A stretch of DNA of 64,000 nt from Streptomyces catenulae (GTDB lineage: Bacteria > Actinomycetota > Actinomycetes > Streptomycetales > Streptomycetaceae): contig NZ_JODY01000015.1 of assembly GCF_000718015.1 (NCBI RefSeq), positions 62,001-126,000 on the forward strand, given 5' to 3'. Below, piece after piece: positions 1 through 8,426 of this stretch (positions are counted from its first letter, which is position 1; every line of letters starts with the position of its first letter). The translations under genes were made by a program, and so were the position numbers. The notes under the pieces were generated by a model, which had not been told where the DNA came from, did not search any database, and worked only from the letters and a program-made list of their open reading frames with translations.

Positions 1-1012
1 CCGGCTTGGCGGCACGCGCCTGCGCCACGATCTCGGCGAGCGCGTACGACAGCTCCTTCAGCCCCTGCCGGGCGACGGCCGACACCTCGAAGACGCGGAA
101 GCCGCGCTCCTCCAGATCGCCGCGGATCATGTCGGCGAGGTCCTGACCGTCGGGGATGTCGACCTTGTTGAGGACGACGATCCGCGGCCAGTTCTCCAGA
201 CCGCCGTACTGCGCCAGCTCCGCCTCGATCATGTCGAGGTCGGAGAGCGGGTCACGGTCCGACTCCAGCGTGGCGGTGTCCAGGACGTGGACCAGCACCT
301 CGCAGCGCTCCACATGGCGCAGGAACTCCAGGCCCAGGCCCTTGCCCTGGCTGGCGCCGGGGATCAGACCGGGCACGTCCGCGATGGTGTAGACGGTCGA
401 ACCGGCCGTCACCACCCCGAGGTTGGGGACGAGCGTGGTGAACGGGTAGTCCGCGATCTTCGGCTTGGCCGCCGACAGCACCGAGATCAGCGAGGACTTA
501 CCGGCGCTCGGGAAGCCGACCAGCGCGACATCCGCGACGGTCTTCAGCTCCAGCACGATGTCGCGCGCCTCACCGGGCTCGCCGAGCAGCGCGAAACCGG
601 GCGCCTTACGGCGCGCCGACGCCAGCGCGGCGTTGCCCAGACCGCCGCGCCCGCCCTGCCCCGCGATGAAGGTGGTGCCCTGCCCGACGAGGTCGGCGAG
701 GACATTGCCCTTGCGGTCCATGACGACCGTGCCGTCCGGAACCGGCAGCACCAGGTCCTGGCCGTTCTTCCCGGCGCGGTGGTCACCGGCGCCGGGCTGG
801 CCGTTGGTCGCCTTGCGGTGCGGATGGTGGTGGTATTCGAGAAGTGTGGTGACGTCCTGGTCGACGACGAGGATCACATCGCCGCCGCGCCCGCCGTTGC
901 CGCCGTCCGGCCCGCCGAGCGGCTTGAACTTCTCCCGCATCACGGAGGCCACGCCGTGGCCTCCGTTACCCGCGGCGACATGCAGTTCGACGCGGTCCAC
1001 GAAGGTGGTCAT
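1..1012 (-). CDS. obg: GTPase Obg/CgtA, 3' end cut off by window edge
   Basis: Ribosome-associated GTPase that acts in large-subunit assembly; in Streptomyces it is also linked to the onset of aerial growth. The visible part is about 337 residues and starts with ATG at 1012 ([18 protein letters not shown]). The glycine-rich Obg fold covers roughly residues 1-158. The G domain follows, with G1 GFPSAGKSS near residue 166, the DVPG G3 motif near 210 and NKVD near 281. The C-terminal part lies outside the window. It is downstream of rplU-rpmA on the same strand, the classic L21-L27-Obg arrangement, but a strong hairpin at 1063-1108 separates it from rpmA, so read-through is probably partial. Confidence 0.97.
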   Translation of the reverse strand, partial: MTTFVDRVELHVAAGNGGHGVASVMREKFKPLGGPDGGNGGRGGDVILVVDQDVTTLLEYHHHPHRKATNGQPGAGDHRAGKNGQDLVLPVPDGTVVMDRKGNVLADLVGQGTTFIAGQGGRGGLGNAALASARRKAPGFALLGEPGEARDIVLELKTVADVALVGFPSAGKSSLISVLSAAKPKIADYPFTTLVPNLGVVTAGSTVYTIADVPGLIPGASQGKGLGLEFLRHVERCEVLVHVLDTATLESDRDPLSDLDMIEAELAQYGGLENWPRIVVLNKVDIPDGQDLADMIRGDLEERGFRVFEVSAVARQGLKELSYALAEIVAQARAAKP

Positions 1013-1062
1013 GGTGAGGTGCCTCCAGATAACTACGGGAATGTCTCTGTACTAACACGCCA

Positions 1063-1108
1063 AGGGCGGACCGGCCTTCCCGCACGTGCGAGAAAGGCGG
1101 TCCGCCCT
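1063..1108 (-). terminator. Hairpin between rpmA and obg
   Basis: An 11-bp perfect inverted repeat (AGGGCGGACCG at 1063-1073, CGGTCCGCCCT at 1098-1108) lies about 40 nt after the rpmA stop and before obg. It has no T-tract, which is usual for Streptomyces terminators. It could terminate or attenuate rplU-rpmA transcription, or act as a processing/stability hairpin. Confidence 0.7.
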
Positions 1109-1147
1109 CGGAGTGGTGCTACTGCTGAGCTGTCGCCCGGCGGCTGA

Positions 1148-1405
1148 TCACTCAGCGACCGGAACGATGTTCACGACCTTGCGACCACGGTGGGTGCCGA
1201 ACTGCACCGCGCCCGCGGCCAGGGCGAACAGGGTGTCGTCGCCGCCGCGACCGACGCCCGTGCCCGGGTGGAAGTGGGTGCCACGCTGGCGGACCAGGAT
1301 CTCACCGGCGTTGACGGCCTGACCGCCGAAGCGCTTCACGCCGAGCCGCTGAGCATTGGAATCGCGACCGTTCCGAGTGGACGATGCGCCCTTCTTGTGT
1401 GCCAT
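1148..1405 (-). CDS. rpmA: 50S ribosomal protein L27
   Basis: Component of the large ribosomal subunit near the peptidyl-transferase centre. It is 85 residues, the normal length, and begins [16 protein letters not shown], the conserved L27 N-terminus with no cleavable extension. It lies 14 bp downstream of rplU on the same strand and is certainly co-transcribed with it. Confidence 0.98.
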   Translation of the reverse strand: MAHKKGASSTRNGRDSNAQRLGVKRFGGQAVNAGEILVRQRGTHFHPGTGVGRGGDDTLFALAAGAVQFGTHRGRKVVNIVPVAE

Positions 1406-1419
1406 GTCTCCTCAGTCCC

Positions 1420-1740
1420 TTACTTCGCCGGAGCGTCGATGCCGGTGATCTTCAGCGCCGTGTGGAGCTGGCGGTGGCCGATCCGCTTCTTGTAGCCGGT
1501 CTTGTTCTTGTACTTCTGGATCCGGATCTTGTCGCCCTTGTGGTGGTCGACGACCTCGCCCTGGACCTTCACGCCGGCCAGGACCCACGGGTCGCTGGTG
1601 ACCGACTCGCCGTCGACGACCAGCAGCGTCGAGAGCTCGACGGTGTCGCCGACCTTGCTGGTGGAAATGCGGTCAATCTCGATGACGTCGCCGACAGAAA
1701 CCTTCTGCTGGCGTCCGCCGGTGCGCACGATCGCGTACAC
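1420..1740 (-). CDS. rplU: 50S ribosomal protein L21
   Basis: Large-subunit ribosomal protein that binds 23S rRNA. It is 106 residues, starts with GTG at 1740 ([14 protein letters not shown]) and has AAGGAG about 9 nt upstream. The C-terminal basic KRIGHRQ segment is typical of L21. It is the first gene of rplU-rpmA(-obg). A TTGACC-N17-TAACCT promoter lies about 160 bp upstream, giving a leader of roughly 150 nt. Confidence 0.98.
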   Translation of the reverse strand: MYAIVRTGGRQQKVSVGDVIEIDRISTSKVGDTVELSTLLVVDGESVTSDPWVLAGVKVQGEVVDHHKGDKIRIQKYKNKTGYKKRIGHRQLHTALKITGIDAPAK

Positions 1741-1892
1741 GCGGAACTCTCCTTCGCTGGAAACGGATCCTCTGATGCCAGCCGCTCACACGGGCTTGGG
1801 AGACTCCCGTGAAATCCGAGTGGACGAGCGGCCTCCCCCGGCCCGGAAGCCAGGAGGTGTGTGCTCAGGGGTTTGGCGTCACAGACACCGAC

Positions 1893-1926
1893 GGTCAAGG
1901 TTACGGGGCCTTGACCTGGGGGTCAA
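1893..1926 (-). promoter_or_regulatory. Candidate rplU-rpmA promoter overlapped by an inverted repeat
   Basis: On the minus strand a -35 TTGACC (1926-1921) is separated by exactly 17 bp from a -10 TAACCT (1903-1898), close to the Streptomyces HrdB consensus. An inverted repeat, GGTCAAGG (1893-1900) and CCTTGACC (1909-1916), overlaps the spacer and the -10 region and could be an operator. Transcription would start near 1891. Promoter activity is inferred from sequence only. Confidence 0.6.
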
Positions 1927-1930
1927 ACCG

Positions 1931-1956
1931 GCCCCGGGTCGTCACCGACCCGGGGC
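1931..1956 (-). terminator. Terminator of the RNase E gene
   Basis: A perfect 11-bp stem (GCCCCGGGTCG / CGACCCGGGGC) with a four-base loop lies 13 nt past the stop of the RNase E gene and just upstream of the rplU promoter. Confidence 0.8.
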
Positions 1957-1969
1957 GCGGTCGGGACCG

Positions 1970-4900
1970 TCAGTCCTCCGCGGCGGGCTCGGCGACGGCG
2001 GTCTTCTTGGCCGCCGCCTTCTTCGTCGTCGCCTTCTTCGCCGTGGTCTTCTTCGCGGTCGTCTTCTTCGCGGCGGTCTTCTTGGCGGCGGTGGTGGTCT
2101 TCTTCGCCGCCGCCTTCTTCGTCGCCGTCGTCTTCTTGGCCGTGGTCTTCTTCGCGGCCGTCTTCTTGGTGGCGGTCTTCTTCGCCGCCGCCTTCTTCGC
2201 CGTCTTCTTGGCGGCGGGCGCCTCCTCGGCCGGAGCCTCGGCGGGCGCCTCGACGGTCTCCGCCGGAGCCTGGACCGGCTCCGCGGGGGCCTCGGCGGCC
2301 TGCGGTGCGGCGGCCTCCGGGGCCTCCACCACGACGACCGTCGCCTCGGCGGCCTGCGGGGAGCCCGCCGGGGCGGACACCTTGCGGGTCGCACGGCGGC
2401 GCGGACGGGCCGGTGCGGGCTCCGGGGCGGCGGGCGCCTCGGGCTCCGGCTCGGGCGCGGCCTCGGGCTCCGGGGCGGTCTCCGCCACCGGCACCACGAT
2501 CGACGCGGCCTCGGCGGCCTTCGGCGCGCCCGCCGGGGCGGTCGCCTTCCGGCTCGCCCGGCGACGGCCACGGCCGCGCGAGGCGGCGGCCGCCTCGGCC
2601 TCGGCCGGGCTGCTGAACCACTCGTCGGCGTCGGCCACCGCGGGCTGCAGCTCCGCCTCGGTCACCGGCGCGGGCTCCAGCTCCGGCGCCTCGGCCTGCC
2701 CGGCCACCGGCTCCGCGGGCTGCTCGGCCACCTGCTCGTGGTGGTCGTGGCGCTCGCCGCCGCCCTTGCCCTTCTTCTTGCGCTTGCCGCCACCACCGGT
2801 GGTCGTCGGCTGGTCCATGTGGACGATGACGCCGCGACCGTTGCAGTGGACACAGGGCTCGGAGAACGACTCCAGCAGGCCCTGACCGACCCGCTTGCGG
2901 GTCATCTGGACCAGCCCCAGCGAGGTGACCTCGGCCACCTGGTGCTTCGTCCGGTCGCGGCCCAGGCACTCCAGCATCCGCCGCAGCACCAGATCGCGGT
3001 TGGACTCCAGGACCATGTCGATGAAGTCGATGACGACGATGCCGCCGAGGTCGCGCAGGCGCAGCTGACGGACGATCTCCTCGGCCGCTTCGAGGTTGTT
3101 CCTCGTCACGGTCTCTTCGAGGTTGCCGCCCTGACCGGTGAACTTGCCGGTGTTGACATCGATCACGACCATCGCTTCGGTCTTGTCGATCACCAGCGAA
3201 CCACCGCTGGGCAGCCAGACCTTGCGGTCCAGCGCCTTCATCAGCTGCTCGTCGATCCGGTACGTCGCGAAGACGTCCACGTCCGACGTCCACTTCTGGA
3301 GCCGGTCGGTGAGGTCCGGGGCGACGTGCGCGACATAGCCGTGGATGGTCTCCCAGGCGTCGTCACCGCTGACGATGACCTTCGAGAAGTCCTCGTTGAA
3401 GATGTCGCGGACGACCCGGACGGTCATGTCCGGCTCGCCGTAGAGCAGGCTCGGCGCGCTCGTCGAGGGCGTCTTCGCCTTCTTCTGGATCTCCTCCCAC
3501 TGCGCCTGGAGGCGCTCCACGTCACGGCGGAGCTCGTCCTCGCTGGCGCCCTCCGCGGCGGTACGGACGATGACGCCCGCGTCCTCGGGGACGATCTTCT
3601 TGAGGATCTGCTTCAGCCGGGCGCGCTCGGTGTCGGGCAGCTTGCGGCTGATGCCCGTCATCGAGCCCTCGGGCACGTAGACGAGGTAGCGGCCGGGCAG
3701 CGAGACCTGGCTGGTCAGGCGGGCGCCCTTGTGGCCGATGGGGTCCTTGGTGACCTGCACCAGCACGGACTGGCCGGACTTGAGGGCGGACTCGATGCGG
3801 CGCGGGCCGTTGCCCATGCCGAGCGCCTCGAAGTTGACCTCACCCGCGTACAGCACGGCGTTGCGGCCCTTGCCGATGTCGACGAAGGCCGCCTCCATCG
3901 ACGGCAGGACGTTCTGCACCTTGCCGAGGTAGACGTTGCCGACGTACGAGGTCGACTGCTCCTTGTTGACGAAGTGCTCGACGAGGACGTTGTCCTCCAG
4001 CACGCCGATCTGGGTGCGCTCGCCGCTCTGGCGGACGACCATGACCCGCTCGACGGCCTCGCGGCGCGCCAGGAACTCCGCCTCGGTGATGATCGGCACC
4101 CGGCGGCGACCCTGCTCACGGCCCTCGCGGCGGCGCTGCTTCTTCGCCTCCAGACGGGTCGAGCCCTTGATGGACTGGACCTCGTCGGCGCTGGTCGACT
4201 CGGAGTCCTTCGCCTTGCGCTCGCGCGGCTCGCGGACCTTGACGACGGTGCGCTCGGGGTCGTCACCGTTGTGGGCCTCGCCCCCACCGTCGTCCCCGCT
4301 GCGACGGCGGCGGCGACGGCGACGGCGGCTGCTGCTGGAGCCGCCGGACGGCTCGTCGGCCTCCGCCTGCTCCTCGGCGGGCTGCTCCTCGGCGGGCTCC
4401 TCGGGCTCGGCGCCCTCCGGCTCCTGCTCGGACGCCTCGGCACCCTGCTCGTCCGCGTCGGCGGCCTCACCGCGACGGCGGCGGCGGCCACCGCGGCGAC
4501 GGCGGCGCGAGGGGCGGTCGCCCGACTCGTCGTCGTGCGCCTCATGCTGCCCGGCGGTCTCCTCGGCCTCCTCGGGCTCCTCGGCGCTCTCCTGCGGCTC
4601 CTCGACGGGCGCGGCGGCGACCGGCTCGGCGACCCGCTCGGCGCGGCGACGGCGGCGACGTCCGGCGGGCTGCTCCTCGCGGGGCTGCTCGGGCTCGACC
4701 GCGGTGGCGGCCTCCTCCTCGCGGCGGGCCGCGGCGGCGGCAGCGGCCGCGGTCTCCGGGGTCTGGAACATCGGCTCGGCGAAGACCGGCGCCTGGAAGA
4801 CGGCCGTCGGCGGACGCTGCGCACGGCGGCGGCCCCGGGCCGGGGCCTCCTTGGCGGGCGTCTCCTCGGCGGCGGGCGCCTTCTTCGCGGTGACTGCCTT

Positions 4901-5776
4901 CTTGGCCGCGGGCGCCTCGGCGACCGGCTCGGCGGCGCGCTCACCACGGCGGCGGGCCCGGCGGCGCGGCGCCTCGTCGGCCTCGGCCTTCGGCTCGGCC
5001 GGGGTCTCCCCGGCGGGCGTCTCCTCGACCGGAGCCTGGTCCCCGCCCTGCGGGGCACCGGCGGGCGCGGTGGCCTTACGGGTGGCCCGGCGGCGGGCGC
5101 GGGGGGCGGGCGTCTCCTCGACGGCCTGCGGGGTCTCCTCGACGGGCACGGCGGCCGACGCCTCGGCGACCGGGGCCTCCTCGGCGGCGCGCGGGGCACC
5201 GGCCGGGGCGGTGGCCTTACGGGTGGCACGGCGACGCGACCGGGCGGGCGCGGCCTCGGCGGCGGGCGTCTCCGCGGCGGGTGCCGCCGCGGCCGGGGCC
5301 TCGGCGGCGGGCGCCTCGGTGGTCCCGGCGGTCTCCGGCGCGCCCTGCGGGGCACCGGCGGGCGCGGTGGCCTTACGGGTCGCGCGGCGGCGGGTACGGG
5401 CGGGCGGCGCGGCGTCCTCGGCGGGCGCGTCGGCCGCGGGTACGGCCTCGGCCTGCGGCGCGGGCGCCTTGGCGGCGGCCTGCGGGGCTCCGGCCGGGGC
5501 GGTGGCCTTACGGGTGGCACGGCGGCGCGAGCGGGCCGGGGCGGCCTCCGCGGCGGGTGCTTCCCCGGCGGGCGCCTCGGACGGCTGCGGCGTGGCCGCG
5601 GCCTGGGGGGTGTCGCTCACCACGGCGGCGGCTCCGGCGCCCTGCGGCGGACCGGCCGGGCGGGAGGCCGCACGGCGCCTGCGGCGCGGCGGCAGCGTGT
5701 CGCTGGGGGAATTGTTGTCGTCCGCGCCACGGTCCGTGGACGGCGCGGGTGCGGTGGGCTCAATGGGTTCGAGCAT
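1970..5776 (-). CDS. rne: Ribonuclease E/G family endoribonuclease with repetitive arms
   Basis: Single-strand endoribonuclease of mRNA decay and rRNA/tRNA processing. The 1268-residue call starts at ATG 5776 (MLEPIEPTAP), chosen over an upstream frame because GGGAG lies about 10 nt before it. The conserved catalytic core (S1-like and RNase E/G domain) sits in the middle, about residues 560-980. It has the metal-binding VVIDVNTGKFTG near 872 and the zinc-link CVHC near 975. Both flanks are low-complexity, alternating acidic and RRRR-rich stretches. A motif of the form RRRATRKATAPAGAP recurs four times before the core and twice, slightly diverged, after it. The last 80 or so residues are a lysine/alanine histone-H1-like tail. 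Streptomyces RNase ES is known to carry the core between two arms; the role of the repeats is not established here. Confidence 0.95.
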   Translation of the reverse strand: MLEPIEPTAPAPSTDRGADDNNSPSDTLPPRRRRRAASRPAGPPQGAGAAAVVSDTPQAAATPQPSEAPAGEAPAAEAAPARSRRRATRKATAPAGAPQAAAKAPAPQAEAVPAADAPAEDAAPPARTRRRATRKATAPAGAPQGAPETAGTTEAPAAEAPAAAAPAAETPAAEAAPARSRRRATRKATAPAGAPRAAEEAPVAEASAAVPVEETPQAVEETPAPRARRRATRKATAPAGAPQGGDQAPVEETPAGETPAEPKAEADEAPRRRARRRGERAAEPVAEAPAAKKAVTAKKAPAAEETPAKEAPARGRRRAQRPPTAVFQAPVFAEPMFQTPETAAAAAAAARREEEAATAVEPEQPREEQPAGRRRRRRAERVAEPVAAAPVEEPQESAEEPEEAEETAGQHEAHDDESGDRPSRRRRRGGRRRRRGEAADADEQGAEASEQEPEGAEPEEPAEEQPAEEQAEADEPSGGSSSSRRRRRRRRRSGDDGGGEAHNGDDPERTVVKVREPRERKAKDSESTSADEVQSIKGSTRLEAKKQRRREGREQGRRRVPIITEAEFLARREAVERVMVVRQSGERTQIGVLEDNVLVEHFVNKEQSTSYVGNVYLGKVQNVLPSMEAAFVDIGKGRNAVLYAGEVNFEALGMGNGPRRIESALKSGQSVLVQVTKDPIGHKGARLTSQVSLPGRYLVYVPEGSMTGISRKLPDTERARLKQILKKIVPEDAGVIVRTAAEGASEDELRRDVERLQAQWEEIQKKAKTPSTSAPSLLYGEPDMTVRVVRDIFNEDFSKVIVSGDDAWETIHGYVAHVAPDLTDRLQKWTSDVDVFATYRIDEQLMKALDRKVWLPSGGSLVIDKTEAMVVIDVNTGKFTGQGGNLEETVTRNNLEAAEEIVRQLRLRDLGGIVVIDFIDMVLESNRDLVLRRMLECLGRDRTKHQVAEVTSLGLVQMTRKRVGQGLLESFSEPCVHCNGRGVIVHMDQPTTTGGGGKRKKKGKGGGERHDHHEQVAEQPAEPVAGQAEAPELEPAPVTEAELQPAVADADEWFSSPAEAEAAAASRGRGRRRASRKATAPAGAPKAAEAASIVVPVAETAPEPEAAPEPEPEAPAAPEPAPARPRRRATRKVSAPAGSPQAAEATVVVVEAPEAAAPQAAEAPAEPVQAPAETVEAPAEAPAEEAPAAKKTAKKAAAKKTATKKTAAKKTTAKKTTATKKAAAKKTTTAAKKTAAKKTTAKKTTAKKATTKKAAAKKTAVAEPAAED

Positions 5777-5992
5777 GCGGGCGGTTCTCCCGTCACGCTC
5801 CCGGGCGCCGGGCCTGGTCCGGCCGCAGCACCGCGTCGTGGCGCGGATCTGCGGTCCGGGGCGCGGGCGCCGCACGGGAGCTGTCGTCTCGCTCGCCGGG
5901 CCCGTGGTCCGGGGCCGGCGAAAGTCTCCTGGTCAGTGCGTCTGCCGCACCGGGGTGGCTCCCTGGTTGGTCGGCGACGCGACGACGGCGCT

Positions 5993-6838
5993 CTACGCGG
6001 TGCCGTGCCCGGCACCAGCCGGGTTGACCCCGCTCGTCACCGTCGCGGCACGTGGCCCGGCGGCCGTGGATGGGGCGGCCGTGGCAGCGTCGCGGTCGGG
6101 CGCCAGCGGGTCGGTCACCGCGCCGGTCTCCTCATCGAGCAGCCCCTGCGCCAGCCTGGTCACCGCTGCGGGGACCGGCGGCGCCAGGTCGGCCGCGGCT
6201 CGGAGGCCGGACAGGACGTCGTCGGGTCGAACGGCAGGTGTCACATGCCGAACAACCAGCCGCAGTATCGCACAGGCTCTGCCGTCGGGCCTATCGGCCT
6301 CGGCGGCCGACGCCTCCAGCGCGCTGACCGCGGCCCGCGCGTCGAAGGCCCGCATGCCGTTCTTGGTACGGCGCTCGACCTGCACCTCCTCGGCGGCGAG
6401 GAACGCCGCCGCGGCCCGCTCGGCCTCCGCCGGCTCGACGCCGTCGAGCCGCAGCTCCCAGACCGAGGCCTGGAGCCGGTCGGCGAGACCGCTGGTCCGC
6501 GCCTCCACGGCGTCGATCACGTCGAGGCCCGAGGGCAGCGACGCGTCCAGCAACTCGCGCAGGGTCGCGGGGTCGCGCTCCTGGGTGAGCTGGATCTCCA
6601 GATACTCGGCCTCACTGCCCGTACCCGTCGGGGCGGCGTTGGCGTACGACACCTTGGGGTGCGGGGTGAAGCCCGCCGAGTAGGCCATGGGGACCTCGGC
6701 GCGGCGCAGTGCCCGCTCGAAAGCGCGCTGGAAGTCGCGGTGGCTGGTGAACCGGAGGCGGCCGCGCTTGGTGTAGCGCAGACGAATGCGCTGCACCGCC
6801 GGTGCGGGCGGCGGGCCTTCGGGCTGTCGCTTGCCCAG
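5993..6838 (-). CDS. TIGR03936 / DUF2344 radical-SAM-associated protein
   Basis: Protein of unknown biochemical role that in many bacteria is encoded beside, or fused to, the TIGR03960 radical SAM protein (here at 8427-10355). The core begins QRIRLRYTKRGRLRFTSHRD and includes FTPHPKVSYANAAPTG, both hallmarks of DUF2344. The start is uncertain. GTG at 6796 has no Shine-Dalgarno. In frame upstream, a CTG at 6838 is preceded by AAGGA about 10 nt away and would add LGKRQPEGPPPAPA, giving 281 residues; from memory, Streptomyces homologues start with a similar stretch. I chose the CTG start. The C-terminus is Ala/Thr-rich and poorly conserved. No catalytic residues can be assigned. Confidence 0.85.
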   Translation of the reverse strand: MGKRQPEGPPPAPAVQRIRLRYTKRGRLRFTSHRDFQRAFERALRRAEVPMAYSAGFTPHPKVSYANAAPTGTGSEAEYLEIQLTQERDPATLRELLDASLPSGLDVIDAVEARTSGLADRLQASVWELRLDGVEPAEAERAAAAFLAAEEVQVERRTKNGMRAFDARAAVSALEASAAEADRPDGRACAILRLVVRHVTPAVRPDDVLSGLRAAADLAPPVPAAVTRLAQGLLDEETGAVTDPLAPDRDAATAAPSTAAGPRAATVTSGVNPAGAGHGTA

Positions 6839-6943
6839 TGTCGTTCAGTCCTTCGTGAGTGCGGTCGTACTGCTACCAAGAGTACGTGCCACCCGCACCG
6901 CCGGTTCCCCGCGGTGCGCCCCGACCGCCGCCCGGGGCCGTGC

Positions 6944-7669
6944 TCAGCGGCCGATGAGGGCGCGGCGGACCTCGCGGGCGGCGTCCCGCGCCAGCCGCAG
7001 CGGCGGCCCGAGAACCGCGCGCAGCCCGTGACCCAGCGGGGTGAACACCGTGCGGTACAGCCACCGCGACGGGCGGGCCACCAGCCACCGCCAGAGGAAG
7101 GCGAGGCCCCGGCCGATCGCCCGGGAGATCCGCCCGGCGATCCGCCAGCAACCGGCGAGGAACTCCCCCAGGGCGCGGAGCACCGGCCACAGCACGTACC
7201 GCCAGACGGCGGTGGCGGGGATCACCACGAGCCACCGGAAGAGCGGGGCGAGGATCCGGTGGTACAGCCAACGGGCCGGTACGACGATCAGGTACCGGAC
7301 GAGGAAGCGGACCGGGACCACCAGTCCGTGGTGGAGCAGCCAGACCGTCGCCCGGCCGAGCGGGGTGAGCACCGACCGGTACAGCCGGCGGGCGGGGATC
7401 GCGACCAGATACCGGAACAGGAACGCCACCGGGACCACGACCAGGTGGTGGAGGAGCCAGGCCAGGGCCCGGCCCACCGGGGCAAGCAGCCAGGTGTACA
7501 GCCACCGGCCGACGGGGGCGAGAACGGTCCGGCCGGTCCAGTGCAGGGCATCCCACAGCAGCCGGAGCGGGACCATGACGATCACCACGGGCACCGCGAG
7601 GAGCCGGGCGAGGCAGCAGCCCGGTGCGGCGGCGGGTGCCGCGCCCTTCGGTGTGCCGCCGTGTGCCAT
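6944..7669 (-). CDS. W/R/L-rich amphipathic repeat protein, function unknown
   Basis: The 241-residue protein starts at ATG 7669 (MAHGGTPKG) with GGGGGA about 8 nt upstream. After a short Ala/Gly/Pro head there is one hydrophobic stretch (LARLLAVPVVIVMVPLRLLW). The rest is built of repeats of about 39 residues: two copies of WLLHH-x-VVPV-x-F..RYL..(I/V)PAR.LY..(V/I)L.P spaced exactly 39 apart, with diverged copies of P-R-x-LY and (L/F)xP(L/V)G before and after. The segments are hydrophobic but carry regularly spaced arginines and prolines, suggesting membrane-surface helices or re-entrant hairpins rather than ordinary spans. I recognise no family. It lies between the two radical-SAM-associated genes on the same strand. 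Confidence 0.75.
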   Translation of the reverse strand: MAHGGTPKGAAPAAAPGCCLARLLAVPVVIVMVPLRLLWDALHWTGRTVLAPVGRWLYTWLLAPVGRALAWLLHHLVVVPVAFLFRYLVAIPARRLYRSVLTPLGRATVWLLHHGLVVPVRFLVRYLIVVPARWLYHRILAPLFRWLVVIPATAVWRYVLWPVLRALGEFLAGCWRIAGRISRAIGRGLAFLWRWLVARPSRWLYRTVFTPLGHGLRAVLGPPLRLARDAAREVRRALIGR

Positions 7670-7716
7670 GCGCCGTTCCCCCGGATGTTCCGTACCGCTG
7701 CCGTTCCCGTGCGGGC

Positions 7717-8268
7717 TCAGGGCACCCGGGGGTGCTCCCCCGTCGGCACCCAGAAGCGGAGCTTCGCCCCGCGCCGGTCCTCGAACCGCCCGCCGCACGC
7801 CTCGATGACCTTACGGGAGGCGGTGTTGGTGGCATCACAGGTGATCAGCGCCTCTGCGAGGCCGAGCGCGCGGGCGCGTGGCAGGGCGGCGCGGAGCATC
7901 GCGGTGGCGTGGCCGCGGCGGCGGGCGGTGGGCCGGACGTCGTAGCCGATGTGACCGCCGTAGCGGCGCAGGAAGTCGTCGAGGCGGTGGCGCAGGCGCA
8001 GTCCGCCGAGGTAGATAGGGCCGTCGGTGTACCAGAGGTGGTCGCAGGGGATGCGGCCGTCGCCGGTCTCCTCGCGGGCGGCGCGGAGGCGGGCGGTGTA
8101 CGCGGCGAAGACGGCGGGGTCGTGCCAGCGGGCGCCGTACTCCCGCAGGTCACGGCCGACGGCCGAACCGTCGTCGGGGGCGCCGCGCCCCTCGGCGCGC
8201 AGTTCGGCCATGGCGGCGAGGAAGGAGGCGTGGGCGGGGGCGGCGGGTGCGGTGAGTCGGGGTGGCAT
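7717..8268 (-). CDS. GNAT-family N-acetyltransferase
   Basis: The 183-residue protein starts at ATG 8268 (MPPRLTAPAAPAHASF). The acetyl-CoA-binding signature is visible as DVRPTARRRGHATAML around residues 112-127, followed by NTASRKVIEACGG, the usual C-terminal GNAT segment. The N-terminal half (RWHDPAVFAAYTARL, DHLWYTDGPIYLGGLRLRH) resembles single-domain actinobacterial acetyltransferases of unknown substrate. It lies 47 bp upstream of the repeat protein on the same strand and about 160 bp downstream of the radical SAM gene, behind a hairpin. Confidence 0.88.
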   Translation of the reverse strand: MPPRLTAPAAPAHASFLAAMAELRAEGRGAPDDGSAVGRDLREYGARWHDPAVFAAYTARLRAAREETGDGRIPCDHLWYTDGPIYLGGLRLRHRLDDFLRRYGGHIGYDVRPTARRRGHATAMLRAALPRARALGLAEALITCDATNTASRKVIEACGGRFEDRRGAKLRFWVPTGEHPRVP

Positions 8269-8292
8269 CGCCCCAGTGTGCGGGAACGGGAA

Positions 8293-8324
8293 CGGCCCGG
8301 CATCGGAGTGTCGATGCCGGGCCG
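8293..8324 (-). terminator. Hairpin downstream of the TIGR03960 gene
   Basis: A perfect 13-bp inverted repeat (CGGCCCGGCATCG / CGATGCCGGGCCG) with a six-base loop lies about 100 nt after the stop of the radical SAM gene and 25 bp before the GNAT start. It probably ends the upstream transcript. Confidence 0.75.
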
Positions 8325-8426
8325 AACCGCCTTGCGCGGATGACCACTCGGGGAGTCGATGGCGCCAACTCCCGCCGCTCTCGCGGCCGTTCGGGAAGCT
8401 GTGCGCCAACCCCCCGCCCGCCGTGG

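Noticed and set aside
1741..1897. A ribosomal-protein (L21) leader regulatory RNA
   Set aside because: The roughly 150-nt leader exists, but I could not fold it into a known actinobacterial leader; only the promoter and inverted repeat are supported.
1502..7945. A 2147-codon open frame on the plus strand
   Set aside because: It is a shadow of the RNase E and neighbouring genes; the translation is low-complexity Gly/Arg/Leu with no recognisable domain, as expected opposite high-GC coding DNA.
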